DNA from: CAYSPU01 sp964432995
Lineage (GTDB): Bacteria > Verrucomicrobiota > Verrucomicrobiia > Limisphaerales > JAHDYP01
Assembly (NCBI GenBank): GCA_964432995.1
Contig: CAYSPU010000037.1
Span: 1-29,759, forward strand
Reading direction: 5' to 3'
DNA: 29,759 bases
The stretch's first letter is position 1; each line of letters begins with the position of its first letter. The notes beneath the pieces were generated by a model. It was not told where the DNA came from. It ran no database searches and was given only the letters and a program-made list of their open reading frames with translations. Positions 6,997 to 14,450 of the stretch are shown here, one piece after another. A program made the translations under genes and the position numbers.

Positions 6997-9240
6997 CTAC
7001 CTTGCGGGCGATGCCATCGGATTCCCCGCGGGATCGACCAGGATTGCCGTGACGAAAACCAGGAGTCGCTTCGCGCCGTCACCCGGGCGTTCGACCGGCT
7101 GACCCTCGGGGTCGACGGGATGCGCGAGGACCAGGGTTTCACCGCTCCGGACAGTCGCATCCGCTGGAATCAACCGTTTCCGGATGCGGGGGAGCGGGAG
7201 GGCGACCTGCTGTTGCTGGCCGTTCACGGCGACCAACACGCGATTCGTGGGGACAATCGGTTCGTAGCCGAGGAATTCCTGAACGTTGGCCCACGCCACC
7301 AAGTGGATGGTCGCACGGTCGTCACTGGCGGTCGCCACCACGTCGAGCGTGGGGCCGGTGGGGAAGGTTTCCGTGGTGTAGATATTGGTCGGGCCATCGG
7401 CGGGGATGAGCTGGCCGGGGGCAACCACGACATCCGGGTTCACCCCGGTGACGATCGGTCGGAGCTCGACCACCTGGATCTGGGCCTGGCGACCGCTCAG
7501 CGTGGTAAGCCGCGGCGCGGCCATCAGATCGGTGCCCGCCTGGGACTCCAGCACCTTGAGGATGTCCCGCAATTGACGGTCGGAGAGGACGGCTAGCGCG
7601 CTGTTCGAGGCGGTGAATGTGGCGGGAGCCATCGCCAGCCAACTCAGCGCCGCGTGCCGGAGGTTTGCTTCCGGAATCTCGACGAACTTGGCCTCGATCA
7701 GGATTTGCTGCGGGGCCTTGGTGGCTTGCTCCAGTGCCGCCTCCACCCGTTCGAGATCTTCAGGGGAGGCGCGGACCATCAACACGCCCTTGCCGTGCGA
7801 GTAGTAGATCCCATTTGGGAGTGCCATGGATACGCCGGCATCGGCGAAGAAGCTGCGGAGCAACTCGGCTTCGTTCGTCTGGCTGAGGGGTAGAGGGGGC
7901 CTCAGGTTGTCGAGGAATGTCTCGGGATTCACTCGGTAGATCCGCGTTTCCAGCAATGGATCAGGGGATACAGCATTCAAAGCCTCCTCGATCGTGATCA
8001 GCCGCCCGGAGGGCCAGTTCGTGGTTTCCCGGGAAGCAGCCGGATGAGTGACTTGGGGCCAAATCCTCGGGACATCGAAGGGCCAGTTCGTGGTCGCCCG
8101 GGCTGTGGCCAGGAGAGGCGACGAGACAGTATTCTGCACTGGTGCCGACGGGGTGTCGGGCTTCGGTGTCAGGGGCGCCGTTTCCGCTGAGGGTGTGGCC
8201 GCACCTGCCCGGATTGGCGCCATGGGCAACAGCAGGAAACCGAGAACGAACACCGCCAGCCATCCTACCGGTCCCAGCGCCGCACGCGCGGGTGGGGGTT
8301 GCTCGACAATCCGGCGGATGCGGCGGCCAATGCGGCTCCGCGGCTCGGCCATCCCGAGCAGGCCCAGGCTCGGGCGCGCTGGGACCGCAGCAAATCGCGT
8401 GATGGCCAGGAGGGCGTCGGCGTAGTCGGCGGAACGTTCCTGCAGCGCGAAGAGAACGCGTTCGTCGGTGGCTTCTTCCCGGACAGTGCGGAGGCGGCGG
8501 CCGGCCAGCCAGAGGAGCGGGTGCCACCAGTACACGATCTGCAGCAGGGTCTGCAGGAGGTTCACCCAAAGATCACCCCGCTGGACGTGCGCCAGTTCGT
8601 GCAGCAGGACCGAGCGCAATTGCTCCGAGGTGAGCCGCGAGGCGAGTGAGGTCGGGATCAGGATCTTGGGGTGGAAAAGACCACAGACCGCCGGCGAATG
8701 AACGCGCTCGGTCAGGCAAACGGCAACGGGGCGGTGGGCGGACAGGGTCTCCTGGCAGTCAGCGAGAAGCTCGATCAGAGAAGGCGGAGGCGACTCCGCG
8801 TGCCTGACTGCGCTTCGGAGGCGCCGAGTGTGGTGCAGGCATCGAGTGGCAAGAAGACACAAACCCACGGCCCAGGCACCCAGCAACCAATTGGACCAAT
8901 GGACGGGTTCTGGGCGCGAGGGCGAGACGGTTGGCAGGCTGGGAATCGTGCGGGTCCCGCTGGAGACGATCGTGACGCGGGTGGCTGGGCGGGAGGCGGT
9001 CGGCACGACTGGGTCGGACGGCCGAGGCCACCACGCCATCAGGCCTGTCGGCAGCGATACCGTGGGCGGGAGCAGCAGCTTCACTAACACCAACAGCCAA
9101 AGGCCATGACGCACGGCAGCGCGGACCCTTCGACGCAGGAGAAGGTCCAGGAGAAACAACACGCCAATGAGCAGGCTCGACTGCCAGAGCATGGACCAAG
9201 CGAAGGCGACGGCGGTCTGCGAGAGGTTGGTGAGGTTCAC
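6997..9240 (-). CDS. M56 (BlaR1-like) membrane metallopeptidase with C-terminal secretin-like domain
   Basis: The 747-residue protein begins with N-terminal membrane helices (about 10-35, 46-70, 115-132). The M56 zinc peptidase motif HELAH is at 214-218, with the downstream glutamate region REEATDER (about 254-261) and another membrane span at about 325-345. BlaR1/MecR1 relatives cleave the BlaI repressor or another target after sensing a signal. After a proline-rich linker (about 345-420) the C-terminus (about 440-745) resembles the secretin family of GspD/PilQ proteins. Visible cues are VRASPEDLERVEAAL, QILIEAKFVEIPE, DLMAAPRLTTLSGRQAQIQV, VRSGETLVLA and RLLVFVTAILVDPAGNP. A beta-lactam sensor domain is absent. 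A BlaI-type gene lies 232 bp upstream on the same strand. No strong ribosome binding site precedes the ATG. Confidence 0.85.
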   Translation of the reverse strand: MNLTNLSQTAVAFAWSMLWQSSLLIGVLFLLDLLLRRRVRAAVRHGLWLLVLVKLLLPPTVSLPTGLMAWWPRPSDPVVPTASRPATRVTIVSSGTRTIPSLPTVSPSRPEPVHWSNWLLGAWAVGLCLLATRCLHHTRRLRSAVRHAESPPPSLIELLADCQETLSAHRPVAVCLTERVHSPAVCGLFHPKILIPTSLASRLTSEQLRSVLLHELAHVQRGDLWVNLLQTLLQIVYWWHPLLWLAGRRLRTVREEATDERVLFALQERSADYADALLAITRFAAVPARPSLGLLGMAEPRSRIGRRIRRIVEQPPPARAALGPVGWLAVFVLGFLLLPMAPIRAGAATPSAETAPLTPKPDTPSAPVQNTVSSPLLATARATTNWPFDVPRIWPQVTHPAASRETTNWPSGRLITIEEALNAVSPDPLLETRIYRVNPETFLDNLRPPLPLSQTNEAELLRSFFADAGVSMALPNGIYYSHGKGVLMVRASPEDLERVEAALEQATKAPQQILIEAKFVEIPEANLRHAALSWLAMAPATFTASNSALAVLSDRQLRDILKVLESQAGTDLMAAPRLTTLSGRQAQIQVVELRPIVTGVNPDVVVAPGQLIPADGPTNIYTTETFPTGPTLDVVATASDDRATIHLVAWANVQEFLGYEPIVPTNRVLVAVNGQQQQVALPLPRIRKRLIPADATVRSGETLVLAHPVDPEGQPVERPGDGAKRLLVFVTAILVDPAGNPMASPAR

Positions 9241-9244
9241 GGTT

Positions 9245-9313
9245 CAGGGTTGGGAGGTTGGGAGGTTCAGGGTTGGGAGGTTGGAAGGTTCAGGGTTGGG
9301 AGGTTGGAAGGTT
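9245..9313 (-). repeat. Three tandem 23-bp repeats in the leader of the M56 gene
   Basis: A 23-base unit (cagggttgggaggttggRaggtt) occurs three times head to tail at 9245-9267, 9268-9290 and 9291-9313. Units two and three are identical and unit one differs by one base. The array ends five bases before the M56 start codon on the opposite strand, so it would lie in that gene's 5' leader. Confidence 0.9.
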
Positions 9314-9328
9314 ACCCCCGAAGGCTTG

Positions 9329-9432
9329 TAGGGCGCGACTCCGAGGAGGACTCGCGAGCAGGTCTCCGCATCGCGCCGCGACGGACTGGTTCGGCGAAAA
9401 CATCCCCCGGCGCCCTCGGAGAGGTCGCCCTA
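9329..9432. repeat. Intergenic element bounded by inverted repeats
   Basis: TAGGGCGCGACTCCGAGG (9329-9346) is an imperfect inverse of 9414-9432. The outer seven bases TAGGGCG/CGCCCTA and the inner eight bases CTCCGAGG/CCTCGGAG pair. The pair bounds about 100 bases between blaI and the M56 gene. It looks like a small interspersed element without coding capacity. Confidence 0.55.
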
Positions 9433-9472
9433 CCTTTTATGCGAAAGGGTATCGCAGAATGGCCAGGGGGAT

Positions 9473-9874
9473 TCATGGTTGCCGCCCCCGTCGCTTTCGC
9501 GCGCGGATGAGTCGCTCGAGTTCGGCCAGTTCGGCAGGCGAGACTTTCTCGGATTCGATGAGGCACTGCACCATCGGAGTCAGGGCGCCGTCGAAGGCGT
9601 GGTGAAGTGCATAGCGCAGTTCGCTTCGCTGCGCCTCTTGGCGGGAGATCGCGGAGCGGTAGAGGGTGAGGTGGCCGCGTTTCTCGGCGGTGAGCAGGCC
9701 CTTGACCACCATGCGGTCCATGAGGGTGCGGACGGTGCTGTAGGTCCACTGAGTGCGAGCCTGGAGCCGGGCCTGGACGTCCGGGGCCGTGGCTGGTTCC
9801 TTTTCCCAGACGGCCTTGATGATGGACCACTCGGCCTCGGTGAGTTCGATGGGGGATGGCGTTGAGTTGGGCAT
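9473..9874 (-). CDS. BlaI/MecI/CopY-family transcriptional repressor
   Basis: From the ATG at 9874 the protein has 133 residues, the usual size for the family. The longer frame upstream would run through the operator and is unlikely. The winged-helix part reads LTEAEWSIIKAVWEKEPATAPDVQARL, then TQWTYSTVRTLMDRMVVKGLL and KRGHLTLY, a standard BlaI pattern. The C-terminal helical part (VSPAELAELERLIRARKR) should mediate dimerisation and carry the cleavage region. These repressors bind palindromes upstream of their own genes and are inactivated by an M56 membrane protease. Here the M56 gene is the next gene downstream. No beta-lactamase gene is nearby. Confidence 0.9.
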   Translation of the reverse strand: MPNSTPSPIELTEAEWSIIKAVWEKEPATAPDVQARLQARTQWTYSTVRTLMDRMVVKGLLTAEKRGHLTLYRSAISRQEAQRSELRYALHHAFDGALTPMVQCLIESEKVSPAELAELERLIRARKRRGRQP

Positions 9875-9900
9875 GGCGATGTCGAGCGGCGGCGACTGTG

Positions 9901-9947
9901 CTTGACAGATGTAAAGATTGTCAAGCGGGATCTTTACATATGTCAAG
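9901..9947 (-). promoter_or_regulatory. Probable BlaI operator and promoter region
   Basis: CTTGACAGATGTAAAGAT (9901-9918) and ATCTTTACATATGTCAAG (9930-9947) are inverse copies with one mismatch in 18 and an 11-base spacer. The spacer also contains TGTCAAG (9919-9925), inverse of the first seven bases. The TGACA/TACA half sites resemble BlaI/MecI operators. TTGACA hexamers on the minus strand could act as -35 elements, but I see no convincing -10 at standard spacing. Confidence 0.75.
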
Positions 9948-10042
9948 GAGAGGGGCCGGACAGCCGCCAAAAGGCGCAAAACGCACCAAAGGCAGCGACT
10001 GTGGTCTCCGGCCTCGCCAGAGCGGCGCGGTGAAGACTCCGG

Positions 10043-10471
10043 TCACTCCGGAAACGTGAAACAGCCAAACACCTCGAAGTCCGTGCGATTCAGAGTGAGC
10101 AGACTGGTGATGCCGGCGGCGTGCAGGATGGCGGCCCACTGCGTATCCAGCAGACGCTTTCGGCCCAACTGATGTTCGCGAAGCCAACGCAGGAACAGTC
10201 GGGAGCTTTCGGCATTCGGCAGCACCGGCACCACCTCGGCTGCATTCCACAACGCCTCGGCGCGGGCGATCGCCTGCTCCATGGAAAGCGGCGACGCAAA
10301 CCGCCGCGGGTCCGTCACGATGTGGATGAACTCGGCCAGGACCTGCGGGACCAAGGCGAAGGAATCGCCTGCTGCCGTCAAGTGCTCGAACCGCTTCCGG
10401 GCGATGCCGTGGGCCGCATGACTGACGACCTCCACCGCGACCAGAAACGAGGTGTCAATCCCGTGCGTCAT
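10043..10471 (-). CDS. vapC: PIN-domain ribonuclease toxin (VapC type)
   Basis: This 142-residue protein has the acidic pattern of PIN-domain RNases. The start is GIDTSFLVAV with Asp6, an acidic residue follows in LAEFIHIV, and the C-terminal block is RKRLLDTQWAAILHAAGITSLLTLNRTDFEVFG with an Asp in LLDTQ. VapC toxins cleave tRNA or rRNA using a metal ion. The start codon lies 17 bases inside the preceding ribbon-helix-helix antitoxin gene, the usual vapB-vapC arrangement and a sign of coupled translation. It appears complete. Confidence 0.88.
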   Translation of the reverse strand: MTHGIDTSFLVAVEVVSHAAHGIARKRFEHLTAAGDSFALVPQVLAEFIHIVTDPRRFASPLSMEQAIARAEALWNAAEVVPVLPNAESSRLFLRWLREHQLGRKRLLDTQWAAILHAAGITSLLTLNRTDFEVFGCFTFPE

Positions 10472-10694
10472 TCAACATCTCTCCGAGCAGATCATCTTCG
10501 CCGGTCGATGGGACCATGGCGCCAAGATCGAGCGGTGCCAGGGTCCGAAGACTGGTTCGCGGCCGGATACGGGTCTCACGGAAGGATTCCATCGCTTCCC
10601 GGATCAGCTCCGCAGCGGTTCGGTCTGTGCGCCGTGCGTGTTCCAGGAAATCCCGGTAGACGGGTTCGGACACATTCACGGATATTGTTTTCAT
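10455..10694 (-). CDS. vapB: Ribbon-helix-helix antitoxin (VapB/CopG type)
   Basis: From ATG 10694 this is a 79-residue protein. The N-terminus MKTISVNVSEPVYRDFLEHA, with RTAAELIREAMESF, is a typical ribbon-helix-helix DNA-binding domain. The C-terminal 40 residues are acidic (LAPLDLGAMVPSTGEDDLLGEM) and probably wrap the toxin. An ATG at 10706 is in frame but lies inside the palindrome GGCATATATGCC, so 10694 is preferred. The 3' end overlaps the PIN toxin gene by 17 bases. Confidence 0.85.
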   Translation of the reverse strand: MKTISVNVSEPVYRDFLEHARRTDRTAAELIREAMESFRETRIRPRTSLRTLAPLDLGAMVPSTGEDDLLGEMLNDARD

Positions 10695-10701
10695 ATACCG
10701 G

Positions 10702-10734
10702 GGCATATATGCCTTCGATTGGCTTGGTTGTCAA
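10702..10734 (-). promoter_or_regulatory. Promoter and palindromic operator of the vapBC-type pair
   Basis: On the minus strand a perfect -35 TTGACA (10734-10729) is followed after 17 bases by a weak -10 CATATA (10711-10706). The perfect 12-base palindrome GGCATATATGCC (10702-10713) covers the -10 and is a likely binding site for the ribbon-helix-helix protein. Transcription would begin within a few bases of the ATG at 10694. Confidence 0.55.
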
Positions 10735-10779
10735 AGGCTTGCTTCTGGTTGTAGCGGGCAAGATCTGGACGCCACGGAC

Positions 10780-11168
10780 CGTCGCCATCGACTCCCTGAC
10801 GGGAGGCGGACGCTGCTTGGACCTCCAGGGTTGAGAGGTGCGGGCTATCGTCGTCGCCAGCGGGGTGTTGGCGGTCGAGACGGCGTCGATCATCCTAACG
10901 AGTGGTTGGTTCTCCATCACTTCATCGGAATACACCTTGTTGCGCTGCCATGCATCGATGCTGCGCAGCAGGAAGTCGGACAGGCGGCGCACGAGTGGAT
11001 GCGGGCGGTAAGGTGGCTCCTCCGGCGAGGTGAAGAGGTTCCCGGAGTCGGGCGGGTGATTCTCCGGGACCACCGAATCCTCGCCGGCAATGTCCTCCGC
11101 GGTGTCGAGTGGGACGTCATCAAACTCGCGCTCCCGCAATCGTTGTCTCCAGCAATGCGCTTCCTCAG
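10780..11168 (-). other. Open frame of unknown identity, possible coding remnant
   Basis: The minus strand has an uninterrupted frame with plausible protein composition: LREREFDDVPLDTAEDIAGE, then HPLVRRLSDFLLRSIDAWQR and NKVYSDEVMENQPLVRMIDA. It has no convincing start: upstream it runs into the 51-bp tandem repeat and then antisense into the CotH gene. Downstream it passes through the vapB promoter into another frame of vapB. I do not recognise the family. It could be the body of a broken gene between repeats. I see no other gene in 10707-11285. Confidence 0.25.
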
Positions 11169-11169
11169 A

Positions 11170-11271
11170 GTGTCTTCTAAAGACGCGTCCCTTTGTACTC
11201 GCGGCCGAACGGTCGAGTGAGTGTCTTCTAAAGACCCGTCCCTTTGTACCCGCGGCCGAACGGTCGAGTGA
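11170..11271. repeat. Tandem 51-bp duplication
   Basis: Two 51-base units adjoin exactly (11170-11220 and 11221-11271) and differ at two positions. Each begins with GTGTCTTCTAAAGAC, which contains the palindrome GTCTT-CTA-AAGAC, and ends GGCCGAACGGTCGAGTGA. The array lies just beyond the 3' end of the CotH gene. Confidence 0.92.
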
Positions 11272-11285
11272 GCCAGTGTGCGCTT

Positions 11286-14200
11286 TCAGTGTTCCCCGGG
11301 CGTTCCGCCCACCTGGGCAGACGCTTTCCACGAACCCGGCAGCGCGGGGTCGGCTTCCGGGGCGAGCAACTCCAGCGTGAAGCCGTGGCCATCGGCCTCT
11401 GCGGGCCACGGAGCCGCGTCGTCATAGGGGATCGTGAGCGCCACGGTCCCGTCCGGCCGGAACAGCCGAAGTGTGTCCCCGCTGTTGTTCAGCCCGAAGC
11501 CGAAGTCACCGATGGAGTCCACTTCCAGCGGGTGCTGCAGACGGAACCGGGAGTCGTCGCGGACCAGGACCAGGCAGCCGCCGGGTTCGAGGGTGCGATC
11601 CGGAAGCAGGAAGAAATGGTCATCGTCCTCGTCACGGAAGATCCAGCCGGCGAGAGCCACGGGCGTTGCGCCCGGGTTGCAGAGTTCCACCCAATCGCCG
11701 GAATCAAGCTCTGCGGGCGGGTGATACATGATCTCGGTGAGGATCAGTTCCGAGGGTTCGGGAGGAGTGCCCGGGGCCGGTCCCATCCTGGCCACCACGG
11801 TATTGGTGGCGCCGCGTGCGACGTGGAATTGGAGTGTCGGGGTGGCCACGGCGCCACCGGGGGTGGTCCACTCGAGGAAGCGGTAACCGGGATTAGGGAC
11901 CGGGCGGAGGGTGTTCGCGAGGTCGGCGAAGTAGATGCCCTGCCAGGGGAGTGCGTTCACGGTCAGGGTGTTCACCGCCACCGTGCCCGCGCCTTCGGGT
12001 TCCACGCGGACCTCGAGTGCGCCCTCGCCGCCGGTCAGGCCAAACTCCTGCGCGCAATCGTGGCGAATCTTGGCGGGACGCGCCGCGGCAAAGTCGAGCA
12101 GTCCATTGATGTTCGCCTCCCAGGTCTCCGGGAGGAAGGGTTGGTACTCGGGTTGATGGGGTGTGCCGAAACCGCGCGCGACCAGTTCCTCCCAGCTCCA
12201 GCGGTGGAGGTGAGCGCCGATTTCGGGGCGGAGGGCGGCCGCCATTTCCTGGATGGTCTGCGCCACGTGGTCTTCGCGGAAGAGGCTGTTGAGCAGGTCC
12301 GTGCAGCGGCGGACAAAGCGTTCCCGGAAGCGGGCGTTCTGAAGCAGGCTGCGGAAGATGAGGGTCTGGCCGGCGCCATTGGGCCAGCCGACGCTCGTAT
12401 TGGTGCCGGTGGTGTAGAACCGGAACATGTTCCGGTAGTCGGCGTAGTCGCGCGCCATGGCGGGTTGGTAGACCTCCGGCGGCCAGAGGTCGAAGGCGTA
12501 GTCCTGATCGTAGAGCAGCCAGCGGAACCGCCCCCGGGTGGCGCGGGGGCGCCAGCACTTGACGTTGCCGATGTCGAAGTTTCCGCCGTAGAGAACGGCC
12601 AGTTGGTAGTCGATGAAGTTGTCGATATCGAGGTAGCGTTCGGCGACGAGGTCATAGGCGCCGTCAGCGGCGAGGTCCCGGGAGGAGAGGTAGTTGCGCA
12701 TCTGGGTGTAGTGGGTGGCGGTGCCGGCGCGGACGGCCCCGAGGCCTTCGATGAGGTCGACGCTTCCGGCCGCGGCATCGTGGTGCGACAGGACGTAGTG
12801 CTCGTTGAGCTTCTCCCGGATGTTGTAGATGCCCCAATACTCGCCGTTGATGTAGACCACGGCCGGGCGATAGGCCTGCGCATCCAGCGTGGTGCCCTTG
12901 ACCAGTTGTCGCAGGAGGGCGTCGCGCATCACGGTGAACTGCCCGTTCACGAAGTAGCTGCCGTAGGAGAGGGTCGGGCCGAACTCGGTGATCGGCGGGC
13001 GGGGCGGCGTCTGGTGGGTGCTCTGGTTGTCGTTGCCCGAGTTTCGCAACACCAGCGCCTCGAACTCCGTGACCTCCTCGTCGGGGAAGAGGCGATGATC
13101 GAACTTGCCGGCGCCGTAGGATCGGCGCGCAAACAGGGCGAAGGATTTCTGCGGATAACCCCGCGAACCCCAGCCGCCGAAGATCTTCATGCCCGCGCGT
13201 TGTCGGAGGGCGACCGCGTGGTCCGGTTCGAAGAACTCGAGCGCCACCTCGACTTCGCGGTCGAGCCAGGCATAGGAGCCGTTGTAGGGGAAGTTCTTGA
13301 GCACCTGGTCTTGGCTGGAAAGGACGCTCGGGCCCAGGCCGTAGAGGTAGCCATCCCGAAACTCCAGGAAACTGGGTGTTGTCGCCAGCGAAACCACCGG
13401 CAGTTGGTGTTCCACGCCGATGAAGAAACTCCGGCTTTCCGGCGCGCTGCCCCGTCCTTCCGCGTCAGAGGCCATCACCCGCACCACCGTGGAGGCCGCC
13501 AGGTGGAGCGGTCCGGTCAGCACCGGGGATTGCGGCGTGGGCGGCGAACCATCGACCGTGTAGCGCACCGTGTGCTCCGGTTCGGCCGCGTGGATGGTCA
13601 CGTCCACCGGCCCGTCGAAGAACCCGCCGTCGGGCGCAAAGGTCGGCGCCAGCACCACCGGGCCGTCGCCGGCAACCGCGTTTTCCCTGCCCGGAGTGAT
13701 GGCGTCCTTGTCGTAGAGGCGCAGTTCCGCGGCGCCATCCGGCATGCGCCCCATCGACTGATCGGACGCCAGCGCCGGGACCTGCAATTGGTCGAGCGGC
13801 CGCAACGCGGGGTCGCTCAGAATCACGGTCTCGCCCGCGGCGCTGAGCCTGAAACTGGTGTGCAACGGCTCGTCCGGGTTCGTGCGGTCCAGGCTGGAAG
13901 CATAGACGAGGAGGAAACCGTGCGGCTGGAGCAGGACGCCAGGGAACCGCCACCGGCCCGGCGCGGCTGCGTCGTCGCTGAGCGCGTAGCCGGTCAGGTC
14001 CACCGCCTCGTCGTTGGGGTTGTAGAGTTCGATCCAGTCCCAGAAGGCGCCTTCCTGGTCAGGCAGGGCGCTTTCGTTGTCGCACATCACCTCGTTGATC
14101 AGGATCGCGGGGCCGGGTTCGCTGGAATCAAGCGCGCGAACCCGGCAGAACAACCGCTGGCCGGCCATCGGGATGGTGACGCGAAAGCGTCCTTCCGCCT

Positions 14201-14450
14201 CGACCACGATGAGCGCGTCCGCGGAGTCCCGCCAGCCGTCCGGCGGGGGAAGGTTCGTGGCCATTTCCACCGCAAACGCGCTGGGATCCTGTCCGAGGGA
14301 CTGGAACTGGAAGTCCAACCGTGTTCCCGGCTGAACCTGGGCGGAGGCCGGATCGATCCAGGGCGACGCCTGGGCCAGCGCTTGGGGCACTGCAAACCAC
14401 GACATCGCCAGGGCGACAAGGGAATGGAATGCGATTCGTTGCATCAGCAT
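11286..14450 (-). CDS. Secreted CotH-family protein with lamin-tail domains
   Basis: I start at ATG 14450, which overlaps the stop of the upstream SGNH gene (TGATG), giving 1054 residues. A second ATG at 14444 is also possible. The signal peptide contains FHSLVALAMSWFAVPQALAQA. A first lamin-tail-like domain (about 115-240; NEVMCDNESALPD, DWIELYNPNDEAVDLTGYALSD) and a chitobiase-C-like beta domain (TVRYTVDGSPPT) follow. The CotH domain (about 330-780) has FGGWGSRGYPQKSFALF, VLRNSGNDN, YINGEYWGIYNIREKLNE and LLYDQDYAFDLW, which keep the Lys, Glu and Asp pattern of the atypical CotH kinase. A second lamin-tail domain (about 900-1030; ILTEIMYHPPAE, DWVELCNPG) is C-terminal. It probably acts outside the cell or on its surface. 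Confidence 0.9.
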   Translation of the reverse strand: MLMQRIAFHSLVALAMSWFAVPQALAQASPWIDPASAQVQPGTRLDFQFQSLGQDPSAFAVEMATNLPPPDGWRDSADALIVVEAEGRFRVTIPMAGQRLFCRVRALDSSEPGPAILINEVMCDNESALPDQEGAFWDWIELYNPNDEAVDLTGYALSDDAAAPGRWRFPGVLLQPHGFLLVYASSLDRTNPDEPLHTSFRLSAAGETVILSDPALRPLDQLQVPALASDQSMGRMPDGAAELRLYDKDAITPGRENAVAGDGPVVLAPTFAPDGGFFDGPVDVTIHAAEPEHTVRYTVDGSPPTPQSPVLTGPLHLAASTVVRVMASDAEGRGSAPESRSFFIGVEHQLPVVSLATTPSFLEFRDGYLYGLGPSVLSSQDQVLKNFPYNGSYAWLDREVEVALEFFEPDHAVALRQRAGMKIFGGWGSRGYPQKSFALFARRSYGAGKFDHRLFPDEEVTEFEALVLRNSGNDNQSTHQTPPRPPITEFGPTLSYGSYFVNGQFTVMRDALLRQLVKGTTLDAQAYRPAVVYINGEYWGIYNIREKLNEHYVLSHHDAAAGSVDLIEGLGAVRAGTATHYTQMRNYLSSRDLAADGAYDLVAERYLDIDNFIDYQLAVLYGGNFDIGNVKCWRPRATRGRFRWLLYDQDYAFDLWPPEVYQPAMARDYADYRNMFRFYTTGTNTSVGWPNGAGQTLIFRSLLQNARFRERFVRRCTDLLNSLFREDHVAQTIQEMAAALRPEIGAHLHRWSWEELVARGFGTPHQPEYQPFLPETWEANINGLLDFAAARPAKIRHDCAQEFGLTGGEGALEVRVEPEGAGTVAVNTLTVNALPWQGIYFADLANTLRPVPNPGYRFLEWTTPGGAVATPTLQFHVARGATNTVVARMGPAPGTPPEPSELILTEIMYHPPAELDSGDWVELCNPGATPVALAGWIFRDEDDDHFFLLPDRTLEPGGCLVLVRDDSRFRLQHPLEVDSIGDFGFGLNNSGDTLRLFRPDGTVALTIPYDDAAPWPAEADGHGFTLELLAPEADPALPGSWKASAQVGGTPGEH

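Noticed and set aside
9245..9313. CRISPR array
   Set aside because: The 23-bp units are directly adjacent with no spacers; no cas genes are near. The same applies to the 51-bp duplication at 11170-11271.
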